Source: Chloroflexota bacterium
GTDB lineage: Bacteria > Chloroflexota > Anaerolineae > Anaerolineales > Villigracilaceae
Assembly: GCA_024224815.1 (NCBI GenBank)
Contig: JAAENC010000579.1
Coordinates: 1 to 64,000 of the forward strand
Length of the DNA stretch: 64,000 nt
Direction of reading: 5' to 3'
The position numbers and the translations under genes are program-made. How positions within the stretch are numbered: position 1 is the stretch's first letter; each line of letters begins with the position of its first letter. The notes under the pieces were generated by a model that saw nothing but the letters and a program-made list of their open reading frames with translations, did not search any database and had not been told where the DNA came from. Below are positions 32,040 through 40,967 of this stretch, in pieces.

Positions 32040-33227
32040 TTACTGCAAATTCTCAAATATCGCCGCAGCACCCATGCCGCCGCCGATACACATCGTGACC
32101 ATACCATATTTCGAACCACGCCGCCCCATCTCGTAGATGAGTTGGGTGGTCAGTTTTGCACCCGTGCAGCCGAGGGGATGCCCTAAAGCGATCGCACCGC
32201 CGTTCACGTTGATTTTTTCTTCATCAAGCTCAAGTTCACGGATGACGGCCAATGACTGGGATGCAAAAGCTTCGTTCAACTCGAAGAGATCAACATCATC
32301 TTTCTCCAAGCCAGCGATCTTCAGCGCTTTGGGGATGGCGGCTACGGGACCGATTCCCATCACGTCGGGAGCGACGCCGCCCACAGCGTACGAGACGTAG
32401 CGTGCGAGGGGCTTGATACCGAGTTCCTTAGCTTTATCTGCGGACATGATGATTACCGCTGCCGCGCCATCCGACATTTGGGATGAGTTCCCAGCTGTAG
32501 AACGCCCACCCTCTTTGAAAGGCGTGCGGAGCTTCGCTAATCCTTCTTGCGTGGTACCAGCGCGGGGGCCTTCGTCTCGGCTCACCGTAAATTTACGGGT
32601 AGCAGGTTTACCGTCCGCTCCGACCTCGGTTATTTCCACTTCCACAGGAACGATCTCGGCGTCAAAAACACCTGTAGTCACGGCTTTGACAGCTTTCTCA
32701 TTCGATCTCATAGCAAAAGCATCCTGATCTTCTCGGCTGATATCATATTTCTCAGCAACATTTTCGGATGTGATGCCCATGCTGGTGAATGCTTCGGGGT
32801 TCGTTTGTGCCTGCGCCAGATTTGGGGCAAATTTATAACCCGTCATCGGGACTTGCGTCATCGACTCAGCGCCACCAGCGACAACAACTTCCATCTGCCC
32901 AGACATGATCGACTGTGCTGCATGGGCAATGGACTGCACGCCCGATGAGCAAAAACGGTTGATCGTCTCGCCCGGAACAGAGTGGGGCAAGCCCGCACGC
33001 ATCGCCGTCAGACGTGCCATATTCATGCCCTGCTCGCCTTCGGGGAAGGAGCAGCCGAGAATGACATCGTCAATATCGGCGGGGTCGAGTTGGGGGGTTC
33101 TATTCAGCAACTCCTTTATCACAATCGAGGCCATCTCATCCGCACGGACGGTCGCCAAACCACCACGCTTGGCTTTGCCCACAGGGGTACGAAGAGCGGC
33201 AACGATCACAGCATCTCGCATTTCCAT
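32040..33227 (-). CDS. Acetyl-CoA C-acyltransferase (thiolase)
   Basis: A 395-residue thiolase, the last step of beta-oxidation (3-ketoacyl-CoA plus CoA to acetyl-CoA). The nucleophile Cys is in [18 protein letters not shown] (near residue 90). The other active-site residues are in the C-terminal [18 protein letters not shown] (His, Cys), followed by [14 protein letters not shown]. Length is normal. The start ATG 33227 has AAGGAG seven bases upstream. It follows the FadB-like gene by 89 bp that contain a hairpin. Biosynthetic versus degradative thiolase is decided by the operon, which is catabolic. Confidence 0.95.
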   Translation of the reverse strand: MEMRDAVIVAALRTPVGKAKRGGLATVRADEMASIVIKELLNRTPQLDPADIDDVILGCSFPEGEQGMNMARLTAMRAGLPHSVPGETINRFCSSGVQSIAHAAQSIMSGQMEVVVAGGAESMTQVPMTGYKFAPNLAQAQTNPEAFTSMGITSENVAEKYDISREDQDAFAMRSNEKAVKAVTTGVFDAEIVPVEVEITEVGADGKPATRKFTVSRDEGPRAGTTQEGLAKLRTPFKEGGRSTAGNSSQMSDGAAAVIIMSADKAKELGIKPLARYVSYAVGGVAPDVMGIGPVAAIPKALKIAGLEKDDVDLFELNEAFASQSLAVIRELELDEEKINVNGGAIALGHPLGCTGAKLTTQLIYEMGRRGSKYGMVTMCIGGGMGAAAIFENLQ

Positions 33228-33251
33228 AATTTTCTCCTTTTGTCGGTTGCA

Positions 33252-33312
33252 GGTTTAAGGTTCAAGGTTGCAGGTTTTAAACCTTCAACTTTCAACTTTC
33301 TAACCTTAAACC
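33252..33312. repeat. Imperfect palindrome between thiolase and FadB-like genes
   Basis: GGTTTAAGGTT (33252-33262) and AACCTTAAACC (33302-33312) are perfect 11-bp arms. The interior repeats AAGGTTGCAGGTTT-like and AAACCTTCAACTTTC-like strings. It could form a cruciform or mRNA hairpin within the operon. Confidence 0.6.
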
Positions 33313-33316
33313 GCTC

Positions 33317-35728
33317 CTAATTCCGTAAAGGCTTACCAGTGTTCAACAAAGCCCACATGCGTTCCTGGGTCTTCTGTTCACCACAAAGTGACAGGAAGAC
33401 TTCACGCTCAAGGTCAAGAACATATTGTTCACTGACCCATTGGGGTTTGCTCAAGCCGCCGCCGCTCAAGATATACGAGAGCTTATTGGCGATCAAATTC
33501 TCATGTTCGGTGATGAATTTACCTTCCTTGAACATATAAGCGCCCAATTCCAGTGCGCCGAGCATATCACGCCCAGCGGCGTAGATTTTTTCTGGTGCAG
33601 GCGGAGCGTAGCCGGTGTTGACCATGTGCAGGACTTCTTTCTTCGCTTCAGCGAGCAGATGGTCACGGCTCATCACGATGCGGTCGGATTCGCTCAGGAT
33701 TCCCATTTGCTGCGCTTCACGAGCGGATGTTGCCACTTTCGCCTGTCCGATCTGCAAGAAGGCTCGCTGCAATGGTGCATAAGAGACCATCTCGGGCGTT
33801 TTCATGGCGGGGTTCATAACACGGCGCATAATTTCTTTCGTGCCGCCGCCAGCGGGGATCACACCAGCGCCCAGTTCGACCAAACCAATATAGGTTTCGC
33901 CAGCCGCAACCACACGGGAGCCGTGCATGGTGATCTCACAGCCACCGCCGAGCGCCATCCCGGCAGGAGCCACAACAACGGGTTTTGGTGAGTAGCGCAT
34001 CCGCATCATCATATTTTGCAGAGTAACGATCATTTCATCGAGCTGGTCCCACATCTGTTGTTGGGCAGCCATCACGACCATGAAAAGATTTGCACCTGCG
34101 CTGAAATGGTCGGCTTCGTTGCCAATCACCAAGCCATCAAAATCGCTTTCGGTGCGGTCAATGCCCTCGTTAATCATCTCGATGATGTCGGCATCCAGCG
34201 TATTCATCTTGGTGTGGAACTCGACGCATGCCACGCCATCGCCCATGTCGTAGAGGGTGGCGCCACCATTCTTTTTCACCACTTTTTGTTCTTTAAGCAG
34301 TACCAAGCTCGGGTCACGGACGATGCGGACATAGTCATCTTTTGAGACGTCGTAAACGCCGACGATATTTCCATCTTCATATTGATAGAAGGAATCACGT
34401 CCGCCTTTCAGCATGCTGAGGACCCAATCGGCAGGTGCGAATCCCGCAGCAGTCATCCGGTCAACAATCGTCTGCACCCCGAGCATATCCCAGATCTCGA
34501 AGGGACCAGCCTTATGCCCGAAACCCCAGCGCATGGCGTCGTCGATAGGCTTCATCGTGTCAGCAACTTCGGGAATCAGCGCCGAAGCATACTGCGACCC
34601 CTGATAAGTGAGAGCTTGGATCAGTTTTGCAGCTTTGTCGTCGCCGTCGAGCATCGCCTGGATATTGCCTTTCAGATCTTCAGCTTTTTTGGCTGCGCCG
34701 ACAGAGTCAAAGCGGGGTTTACTCGGCTCAAGGTATTCCATTGTGTTGAAATCAAGATGCAGGAAGGTTTTCTTGCCCTCGGCATCTTTCTTGACATTGT
34801 AAAAACCGCCCCGAGTTTTATTGCCCAGCCAATTGCGCTTGACCATCTCGGCGATGAGCTTATTGGGAGCTTCAGCTTCGAGATAGGGCAAGGCGTAAGT
34901 ATCGTGCTGGATAAGGGGAGCAAGGTTGCGCCCGACATGATCCCAAACATCAATACCAACGAGGTCGATCAAGCGGAAAGTGGCGGTCTTCGGGCGCCCG
35001 ATGATGGGGCCTGTGACCATATCCACTTCTTCGATGCTTAGGTCGTTCTTTAAGATGTAATCCAGCGCAAATGCGCCCGTGCCAAAAGCAAGGCGATTGC
35101 CAATGAAGTTGGGCGTATCTTTGCAAAGCACGATGCCTTTACCGAGGCGATATTCGCCAAAACGGCTAACAAACTCAACCACTTCGGGCAGCGTATCGGC
35201 GGTGGGAATCACTTCGAGCAATTTCAAATAGCGGGGTGGGTTAAAGAAGTGCATCCCGAGGAAGTGCTGTTTGAAGCTTTCAGAGCGGCCATCGGCAATA
35301 TCTTTGACGGGAATGCCCGATGTATTTGTGGCGATAATCGCGGTTTCTTTACGAATTTCGTCAATGCGCTTCATCAAATCGACTTTGATCACAAGATTTT
35401 CGATGATCGCTTCAACGACAATATCGGCATCGGCGATGACGTCAAAATCATCTTCGAGGTTGCCTACATTAACCAGCGCGTGCTGGTCACTAGAAAAGAA
35501 AGATGCGGGACGAGACTTTTTCGCCGCTGTCAGACCATCATTCACGATTCTACCGCGGACGGCTTTATCTTCGCGCGTTAGGCCTTTTTTCTCTTCTTTA
35601 TCTGTTAATTTGAAAGGCACGATATCCAACAAGGTTGTTGAGATACCGGCATTTGCAAAATGTGCGGCCAACGCTGCGCCCATAGTCCCTGCGCCAACGA
35701 CGACGGCTTTATTTACCTGATATTTCAT
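33317..35728 (-). CDS. Bifunctional 3-hydroxyacyl-CoA dehydrogenase/enoyl-CoA hydratase (FadB-like)
   Basis: An 803-residue fusion enzyme. The N-terminal NAD-binding domain (VVGAGTMGAALAAHFANAG, residues 10-28) and the C-terminal 3HCDH domains lie in about residues 1-400. The catalytic region is HFLGMHFFNPPRYLKLLEVI. A crotonase domain occupies about 490-720 (GNEADHFSAGANLFM as oxyanion-hole region, VVVAPAGMALGGGCEITMHG, VELGAGVIPAGGGTKE). The order dehydrogenase then hydratase is the reverse of E. coli FadB and typical of the FadN/FadB-like type. Together with the two acyl-CoA dehydrogenases and thiolase it completes the beta-oxidation spiral. The start ATG 35728 has an AGGAG site. Confidence 0.94.
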   Translation of the reverse strand: MKYQVNKAVVVGAGTMGAALAAHFANAGISTTLLDIVPFKLTDKEEKKGLTREDKAVRGRIVNDGLTAAKKSRPASFFSSDQHALVNVGNLEDDFDVIADADIVVEAIIENLVIKVDLMKRIDEIRKETAIIATNTSGIPVKDIADGRSESFKQHFLGMHFFNPPRYLKLLEVIPTADTLPEVVEFVSRFGEYRLGKGIVLCKDTPNFIGNRLAFGTGAFALDYILKNDLSIEEVDMVTGPIIGRPKTATFRLIDLVGIDVWDHVGRNLAPLIQHDTYALPYLEAEAPNKLIAEMVKRNWLGNKTRGGFYNVKKDAEGKKTFLHLDFNTMEYLEPSKPRFDSVGAAKKAEDLKGNIQAMLDGDDKAAKLIQALTYQGSQYASALIPEVADTMKPIDDAMRWGFGHKAGPFEIWDMLGVQTIVDRMTAAGFAPADWVLSMLKGGRDSFYQYEDGNIVGVYDVSKDDYVRIVRDPSLVLLKEQKVVKKNGGATLYDMGDGVACVEFHTKMNTLDADIIEMINEGIDRTESDFDGLVIGNEADHFSAGANLFMVVMAAQQQMWDQLDEMIVTLQNMMMRMRYSPKPVVVAPAGMALGGGCEITMHGSRVVAAGETYIGLVELGAGVIPAGGGTKEIMRRVMNPAMKTPEMVSYAPLQRAFLQIGQAKVATSAREAQQMGILSESDRIVMSRDHLLAEAKKEVLHMVNTGYAPPAPEKIYAAGRDMLGALELGAYMFKEGKFITEHENLIANKLSYILSGGGLSKPQWVSEQYVLDLEREVFLSLCGEQKTQERMWALLNTGKPLRN

Positions 35729-35788
35729 TTTTATCTCCTGTTTTAGATTGTAGGGGTGGGTCTTAGACCCATCCCTACCGTAAAAACA

Positions 35789-37051
35789 TTACCGCAACTG
35801 ACTACCGCGATACCCCAAAAGGTTACGCGCTACAACCAAACGATTGATCTGACCAGTGCCTTCATAAATATCTGTGATCTTCGCATCGCGGAACCATTTC
35901 TCGAGCAGGAATTCGCGACTATAGCCGAGCGGACCCATCATTTCAACCGCTTTCTGCGTGATCTTTGTTCCAATATCGCCCGCTTTAACTTTGCTCATAG
36001 AAGACTCGAGGGCGTTGTGTTTCTTATTATCTGCCATCCAGACCGCTTTGAGAATCATCAGCCATGATGAGCGGAGCATAATTTCCATATCAATCACGTC
36101 TCGTTCGATAGCGGTTAATCTGTTGCGAGCTATACCGTAGCGAATCTCGATACCTTCTTCTGCCAATTTTTCTTTGACAAATTCAACGGCGCTGCGAGCC
36201 ACGCCAACACCAATCGCCGCAACAAGAGGACGTGTCGCATCGAAAGTTGCCATAGCACCCTTGAAGCCTTTGGTCGTCTTTTCGACAGTCGGTTTGCCAA
36301 GGATATTCTCAAAGGGAACTCGGCAATCCTGCATCACAATAGTGACCGTGTCCGAAGAACGGATGCCTAACTTATGCTCCATCTTCTCCACTTTGATGCC
36401 GGGCGTTCCGGCTTCGACAACGAAAGAGCGCATTCCAGCACGTCCAGCTTCAGGATCAATTGTCGCCCAAACAACAACAAAACCTTTGCCAGATTGCTCG
36501 TACTCTGTTAATGATTTGTCACCGGCAGTAACAAATATCTTCTCGCCATTCAGTACCCATTCATTCGTTTCTTCATCCAAAACAGCCGTAGAGCGGATTG
36601 TGGAAGTATCAGACCCAGCACCAGCCTCGGTCATACACATCGCTGCAAATGTGGGTTTATCACCCATGAAGCGAGCAAGAAATTTCTTCTTTTGTTCATC
36701 GTTTCCTGCAGATTGAACGGCTGCTGCGCCAAGTCCGCCACCAGGGGTAACAAGATACATACCTGCATCGCCCCAAGAGATAATTTCCAGCATATGCGCA
36801 AGCATCTGGTAGCCGATGGGAGGGCGTTTTGGCTTATTTGGGTCGGCTTTTTTATCGCTTTTAGGAGCCAGAGAGCCAGCACCAGAAGCTTTCATCGCCT
36901 GGTGCATAAAAGTGATGTAATCCCACGGGATCTCATGTTCGTTTTCATCGAAATATCGTGAGTGGGGACGCATCATATTATCTGCGACGGTCTTTAAAAC
37001 ATATTGCTGCTGTGCAATCGGTTTCGGGATTTCAAATTCAATAGTCATCAT
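35789..37051 (-). CDS. Acyl-CoA dehydrogenase (probable catalytic subunit)
   Basis: A 420-residue flavoenzyme for the first beta-oxidation step. It has MCMTEAGAGSDTSTIRSTA (FAD/substrate loop), GEKIFVTAGD, VGVARSAVEFVKE and the C-terminal ITDIYEGTGQINRLVVARNLLG. The Glu in YEGTGQ is the usual catalytic base. A long N-terminal region (about 90 residues) includes a Lys-rich stretch (PKSDKKADPNKPKRPP). The gene begins 8 bp after the stop of a second, shorter acyl-CoA dehydrogenase that lacks this Glu, so the two may form one heteromeric enzyme. The start ATG 37051 follows AAAGGAG. Confidence 0.94.
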   Translation of the reverse strand: MMTIEFEIPKPIAQQQYVLKTVADNMMRPHSRYFDENEHEIPWDYITFMHQAMKASGAGSLAPKSDKKADPNKPKRPPIGYQMLAHMLEIISWGDAGMYLVTPGGGLGAAAVQSAGNDEQKKKFLARFMGDKPTFAAMCMTEAGAGSDTSTIRSTAVLDEETNEWVLNGEKIFVTAGDKSLTEYEQSGKGFVVVWATIDPEAGRAGMRSFVVEAGTPGIKVEKMEHKLGIRSSDTVTIVMQDCRVPFENILGKPTVEKTTKGFKGAMATFDATRPLVAAIGVGVARSAVEFVKEKLAEEGIEIRYGIARNRLTAIERDVIDMEIMLRSSWLMILKAVWMADNKKHNALESSMSKVKAGDIGTKITQKAVEMMGPLGYSREFLLEKWFRDAKITDIYEGTGQINRLVVARNLLGYRGSQLR

Positions 37052-37059
37052 TTACTCCT

Positions 37060-38148
37060 TTAGACAATCGCCAAGCCGGTAAAAGTCGCAAAACCACGAC
37101 CGTTACGCATCCAACGCTCAACGGGATGTTCACGGATATAACCGTGCCCACCCAAAATTTGTACGCCACGATCCGTAACCATCATCACCATATCAATTGC
37201 TGAAATCGAAGCAAGATAAGCTGACTTATGCGCCTCTTCTTTATTATTATCCAGCATCCAGGCAGCTTCCCAAGTCAGCATACGAGTGGCTTCGATCTCG
37301 GTCACCATTTCTGCCATCATAAAAGCGATTGCCTGTTTCTGCGCTACTTTCACACCAAAAACTTCTCGATCTTTTGCGTACTCAATCGCATAATCCAACG
37401 AAGCTTTTGCAACACCCAGCGCTAACGCCGCAAGCCCTACGCGACTGGCGGCAAGCACGGCTTCAAAATCGCCTTCTAGGCGGTTTTCGGCTGGTACGCG
37501 AACATTTTCTAAAAGCACATCATATTGTGGCAAGGCGCTCATACTCATCAGCTTATTTTCTTCTTCACTAACAGTTAAACCTTCTGCTCCAGCAGGAACA
37601 ATGAAACCCTGAGTAACGCCGCCTATATTGGCATAAACAATCATCATTTCTGCATCTGCGGCATGGGGCACATAGGTCTTCTTGCCGGAAATCACAAAAC
37701 CATCACCGTCCGCAACAGCAGTCGTTTTCAAATCGGTTGGGTCAAAATCAAAAAAAGGCTCTATCAAAGCAGCAGTGTAGGCTTTCCACTCCATCTCAAT
37801 CACGGGCGGAATAAACTTCTCTTTTTGCGCTTCCGAGCCTGCTAGCAAAATTGGCAAAACGAAAAGATTTGGCGTCATCACAGCCAACGCACCGGGCAAA
37901 TCACCATAAGCCAGTTCTTCGGCAGCCAATGCCCCTGTCACACTGGAATACTCGCCAAATCCGCCATATTCTTCAGGGATTGAAGCCTGCAAAACACCCA
38001 TTTCCCAGCCCTTTTCAACTAAACCATCAGGAAACTTACCCTCCTCCTCAGCCTCCTCTGCTACCGGACGCAAATCACTCTCCGCGTAGCGGCTGACTGC
38101 ATCGATCAGCATTTGTTGTTCTTCATTTGGTTCAAAAGAATACATCAC
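37060..38148 (-). CDS. Acyl-CoA dehydrogenase paralogue lacking the C-terminal catalytic Glu
   Basis: A 362-residue acyl-CoA dehydrogenase-fold protein. It begins MMYSFEPNEEQQMLIDAVSR and keeps VGLAALALGVAKASLDYA and GVQILGGHGYIREHPVERWM. It ends NGRGFATFTGLAIV, where normal enzymes have RIYEGTSE. The usual catalytic Glu is therefore missing. The mid-domain reads AALIEPFFDFDPTDLKTTAV in place of MTEPxAGSD. Such unequal neighbouring pairs are known from actinobacterial FadE alpha2-beta2 enzymes, where one subunit lacks the base. A non-catalytic partner of the adjacent 420-residue enzyme is the favoured reading (inference). It is the third gene of the operon. Confidence 0.88.
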   Translation of the reverse strand: MMYSFEPNEEQQMLIDAVSRYAESDLRPVAEEAEEEGKFPDGLVEKGWEMGVLQASIPEEYGGFGEYSSVTGALAAEELAYGDLPGALAVMTPNLFVLPILLAGSEAQKEKFIPPVIEMEWKAYTAALIEPFFDFDPTDLKTTAVADGDGFVISGKKTYVPHAADAEMMIVYANIGGVTQGFIVPAGAEGLTVSEEENKLMSMSALPQYDVLLENVRVPAENRLEGDFEAVLAASRVGLAALALGVAKASLDYAIEYAKDREVFGVKVAQKQAIAFMMAEMVTEIEATRMLTWEAAWMLDNNKEEAHKSAYLASISAIDMVMMVTDRGVQILGGHGYIREHPVERWMRNGRGFATFTGLAIV

Positions 38149-38174
38149 TCCTCCTTTAGGATTTTTCTACCGTT

Positions 38175-39245
38175 TCAGCAACAAACCCTCATTTGTTCTG
38201 CCACCGGATCATTTAATCGTTGATAAAGCAAAGGCACGCTGCCCTGCTCAATTTCTCCAATATTGGATATCCCCAACAGCCCCCGCTGATAAAGATATTC
38301 AACATGCGCACCAGTCTCCTCTATAGAAAGCAAGACATCGTAGCCGCCCACTTCTCCAAAAAGCTGGGATGAAACTTCAGCCACCGTACCCGGCTCAGAC
38401 AGGATATCCAGGGTTCGCTCCAGACGTTTGGCGTGAATCCCTTTAATTTGCGTGATGCGCGAAGACAAATTTTCTATCACTTCATTATGCCCACTGAATG
38501 TGAGCGCTATATCATCATCTGCCCATCTTTCAAGCTTATCCAGTGAAGAGAGATAATGCCCCAGCCCCATATTCAGCGTCAAACGCTCTGGCCACTGATG
38601 TGGTGAAATACCATTTAGCACATGGTCGCCGCAAAAAAGATAATCATCGAGACGAATAACAACATGCCCCGCACTATGACCAGGGACATGTAAAAACTCA
38701 AATCGCCCAAGCTGCATATTGATTGCGTTATAAGTGAAATCGACTGGTACAGACTTGGAGAGCATTTTATTAACCAAATAAACGCGGATAATTTCTTCCA
38801 GCTTTTCGGATTCAACGCCAGCTTCAAGCAAAAACTCACGCAAACGTCGTTCAGAGACGAGAATACGCTCTTCGTAATTGGTCAGATTGCGCAAATCTAA
38901 TTCATGGACGCCGACTTTTGCATCCGTTTTTTCGGCGAGGTAGGGCAATCCGCCAAAATGGTCGATATGCCCGTGGGTGATGAGGATATAATCCAAATTA
39001 TCCATAACGGAAGCAAGCCCCTCGATGGAGCGGATCCGTTCAAATCCTTCTTCGAGACAGGCGGTGCAATCGCCAAATCCTGAGCCTGTATCGATCAGGA
39101 CAATCATTTCATCCACAAAAACAAGATAGGCATAAACCCAAAAATTGGGAAATGCCAGCATGGGGATGCGATAGATCCGCGCAGCTTTTTGCGTGGTGAA
39201 TTCTGCAAAAGTGTGAGGGGATTTGGTGACAGGGACAGACTGCAT
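38175..39245 (-). CDS. MBL-fold metallohydrolase
   Basis: A 356-residue metallo-beta-lactamase-fold protein. The metal motif HGHIDHFGG (His91, His93, Asp95, His96) and further ligands in HVPGHSAGHVVI and FCGDHVL are intact. The C-terminal ~100 residues form a winged-helix-like domain (TLDILSEPGTVAEVSSQLF, VEYLYQRGLLGI), as in LACTB2-like proteins. Its start codon shares a base with the TetR-family stop (TAATG), so it is coupled to the regulator. In this beta-oxidation operon it may act as an acyl-CoA or lactone hydrolase. The substrate is unknown. Confidence 0.9.
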   Translation of the reverse strand: MQSVPVTKSPHTFAEFTTQKAARIYRIPMLAFPNFWVYAYLVFVDEMIVLIDTGSGFGDCTACLEEGFERIRSIEGLASVMDNLDYILITHGHIDHFGGLPYLAEKTDAKVGVHELDLRNLTNYEERILVSERRLREFLLEAGVESEKLEEIIRVYLVNKMLSKSVPVDFTYNAINMQLGRFEFLHVPGHSAGHVVIRLDDYLFCGDHVLNGISPHQWPERLTLNMGLGHYLSSLDKLERWADDDIALTFSGHNEVIENLSSRITQIKGIHAKRLERTLDILSEPGTVAEVSSQLFGEVGGYDVLLSIEETGAHVEYLYQRGLLGISNIGEIEQGSVPLLYQRLNDPVAEQMRVCC

Positions 39246-39814
39246 TATTTGCCTCGCAAACCGTTCAAAAAGAGCGTTGCGGTCTGATTAGCAATTTCAG
39301 AAATGGGGAAATCACCTTTTGGGCTATACCAGGTAATTGCCCAATTCATTGCACCTAAAAGATTGCGCACGGCAAGACCTGTATCTACACAACAAAAAGT
39401 ACCTTTTTCCATGCCTTCGCTAACTACATCGCGCCAGAGAGATTCGAAACGATCTCGGTTAGGGACATGTCGAGCGTGAAGCTCCGGGCTTAGCGAACGA
39501 TGCTCCATAAGCAATACTGTTGCTAAATCAAAGTGCTCAGTAAGTGCTTTGAGATAGGTTTCCATCATCTGATGCAGTTTTTCATCAGGGAGAAGCTCTT
39601 CATCCTGCACAATACCAATAACTTCTCCGCTGAGAAGCTCAAGTGCCTGATCTAAAAGGTCGAGTAATATTTCTTGTTTGCTCGAAACATGATGGTATAA
39701 ACTTGCTTTTTGCAAGTTGACTGCTCCTGCAATATCTTGCATAGAGGTGGCGTGATAGCCTTTTATACGGAAAATCTCTGCTGCTGCGTCAAGTATTTCT
39801 TCTTTTGTCATCAT
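39245..39814 (-). CDS. TetR family transcriptional regulator of the beta-oxidation operon
   Basis: A 189-residue repressor. The N-terminal helix-turn-helix is clear (ILDAAAEIFRIKGYHATS, then MQDIAGAVNLQKASLYHHVS). The ligand domain is variable, as expected; fatty acyl-CoA is the likely inducer by analogy with FadR/PsrA/RHA-type TetR proteins. A longer frame reaches 39871, but ATG 39814 is chosen for three reasons: AGGAA lies seven bases upstream, the family N-terminus begins there, and the palindrome 39834-39851 would otherwise be inside the coding region. It is the promoter-proximal gene of tetR-MBL-acad-acad-fadB-thiolase. Confidence 0.92.
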   Translation of the reverse strand: MMTKEEILDAAAEIFRIKGYHATSMQDIAGAVNLQKASLYHHVSSKQEILLDLLDQALELLSGEVIGIVQDEELLPDEKLHQMMETYLKALTEHFDLATVLLMEHRSLSPELHARHVPNRDRFESLWRDVVSEGMEKGTFCCVDTGLAVRNLLGAMNWAITWYSPKGDFPISEIANQTATLFLNGLRGK

Positions 39815-39833
39815 AATTGGGTTCCTAAAAAAC

Positions 39834-39851
39834 CTACCGACCGTTCGGTAG
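39834..39851. promoter_or_regulatory. TetR-type palindromic operator
   Basis: CTACCGACC/GTTCGGTAG is an 18-bp palindrome with one mismatched pair, 20 bp upstream of the TetR-family start codon. Its ACCGA...TCGGT core is the usual form of TetR-family operators. It probably mediates autoregulation and control of the whole fatty-acid operon. Confidence 0.75.
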
Positions 39852-39986
39852 TTACAGCATACCAGAATCAAAGACCAAGGTCAAGACAAAACCCCTATTT
39901 CCCATTTACTGACCTAAAATCAAGCTGTCACTTGCTGTTTTTAAAGAAAATTTATAGATTAGAGAGGCTGGTTTTATGGGTAAATA

Positions 39987-39995
39987 TGCTATAAT
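39987..39995 (+). promoter_or_regulatory. Extended -10 element 6 nt before a start codon
   Basis: TGCTATAAT ends six bases before ATG 40002, predicting a leaderless message. It is divergent from the TetR promoter. Confidence 0.55.
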
Positions 39996-40001
39996 AAAAA
40001 A

Positions 40002-40436
40002 ATGACTGAAGAAATTGTGGACATTCCTATAGAAAAAGATAGCGAAGAAGAGAAAAGCGACCAACGTAAACTAGCGGCAATTGCCATCGTCTTCGTTTTA
40101 TTGATATTGGGCGGGATAATCGCAGCAGTCTTTGGATTGCTAAACGAAAACACCCCCACAGAAAGAATTAGAGATATATTCATCATCTTTATGGCCTTTG
40201 AATCATTGGTCATTGGTGTTGCCTTGGTTATCCTAATTCTCCAAATCGCGAGCCTGATGAACCTGCTTCAAAATGAAATTAAGCCCATTCTTGATGCAAC
40301 AAACGAAACAGTGCATACCCTGCGAGGAACTACCACATTTATTAGCGAAAATATTGCTGAACCTGTAATCAAACTAAATGCCAATTTAGCGGGACTTCAG
40401 CGTGTTTTAGAAGTGCTTGGCATTAAAAGAAAATAA
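40002..40436 (+). CDS. Small membrane protein of unknown function
   Basis: A 144-residue protein. An acidic/basic N-terminus precedes two transmembrane helices (AAIAIVFVLLILGGIIAAVF, about 23-45, and SLVIGVALVILILQIASL, about 66-84). A C-terminal amphipathic region follows (NATNETVHTLRGTTTFISEN-like) that resembles DUF948-type tails. The next gene encodes a YtxH-domain protein; DUF948 and YtxH genes are commonly paired, so a DUF948-related role in envelope stress is plausible. The message appears leaderless. Confidence 0.7.
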   Translation: MTEEIVDIPIEKDSEEEKSDQRKLAAIAIVFVLLILGGIIAAVFGLLNENTPTERIRDIFIIFMAFESLVIGVALVILILQIASLMNLLQNEIKPILDATNETVHTLRGTTTFISENIAEPVIKLNANLAGLQRVLEVLGIKRK

Positions 40437-40462
40437 TAGCTATTTCAAAAAAGGAGAAAAAT

Positions 40463-40891
40463 ATGTCTGACCGTGATGAATTTGGTGCATTTTTAGTCGG
40501 CTTTATTGTCGGCGGCCTTACAGGCGCAGTTGCTGCTTTGCTTTTTGCCCCTCAATCTGGTGAAGAAACTCGCACCCTACTTAAAGAGCGTGGTATTGAG
40601 CTGAAAGATCAAGCTTCCCAAACAGCCGAAGAAGCAATCGCTCGCGCTGAAGCTGCGGCTGAAGAAGCAAAAGCACGTGCCAACGAACTAAGCAAAGAAC
40701 TGAAAGAGCGTGGGCAAGTTGTTGTTGACCGCGGCAAAGAAACTGTAGAAACCGCCAAAGTTAAAAGTAAAGAGGCTGTTGAGACCGCAAAAACCAAAAG
40801 CAAAGAAGTTGTAGAAACTGCTAAAGTTAAAGGTCAAGAAGTCGTTGAGACTGCCAAGAAAAAAACAAAGAAATCTCCATCTGAAGCCTAA
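40463..40891 (+). CDS. YtxH domain-containing protein
   Basis: A 142-residue protein with a single N-terminal transmembrane segment (FGAFLVGFIVGGLTGAVAAL) followed by LLFAPQSGEETRTLLKERG, the YtxH signature. The rest is a long charged helix with a run of 11-residue repeats (KVKSKEAVETA, KTKSKEVVETA, KVKGQEVVETA), like LEA or apolipoprotein-type amphipathic helices. YtxH proteins are linked to general stress in Bacillus. It lies 26 bp after the small membrane protein gene and has a strong AAAGGAG site. A terminator follows. Confidence 0.88.
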   Translation: MSDRDEFGAFLVGFIVGGLTGAVAALLFAPQSGEETRTLLKERGIELKDQASQTAEEAIARAEAAAEEAKARANELSKELKERGQVVVDRGKETVETAKVKSKEAVETAKTKSKEVVETAKVKGQEVVETAKKKTKKSPSEA

Positions 40892-40906
40892 GAAAGAAAA
40901 AAGCAC

Positions 40907-40943
40907 AAAAAGGGTTTGCCAAGGGATTAGGCAAACCCTTTTT
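40907..40943 (+). terminator. Rho-independent terminator after the YtxH gene
   Basis: AAAAAGGGTTTGCC and GGCAAACCCTTTTT form a perfect 14-bp stem with a 9-nt loop and trailing T residues. Confidence 0.92.
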
Positions 40944-40967
40944 TTATGTCTATTTATAGGATTTTAA

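Noticed and set aside
34382-35041. Long plus-strand open frames opposite the FadB-like gene (also 33425-33991).
   Set aside because: Mirror images of a strongly coding gene with clear domain motifs; no independent start signals.
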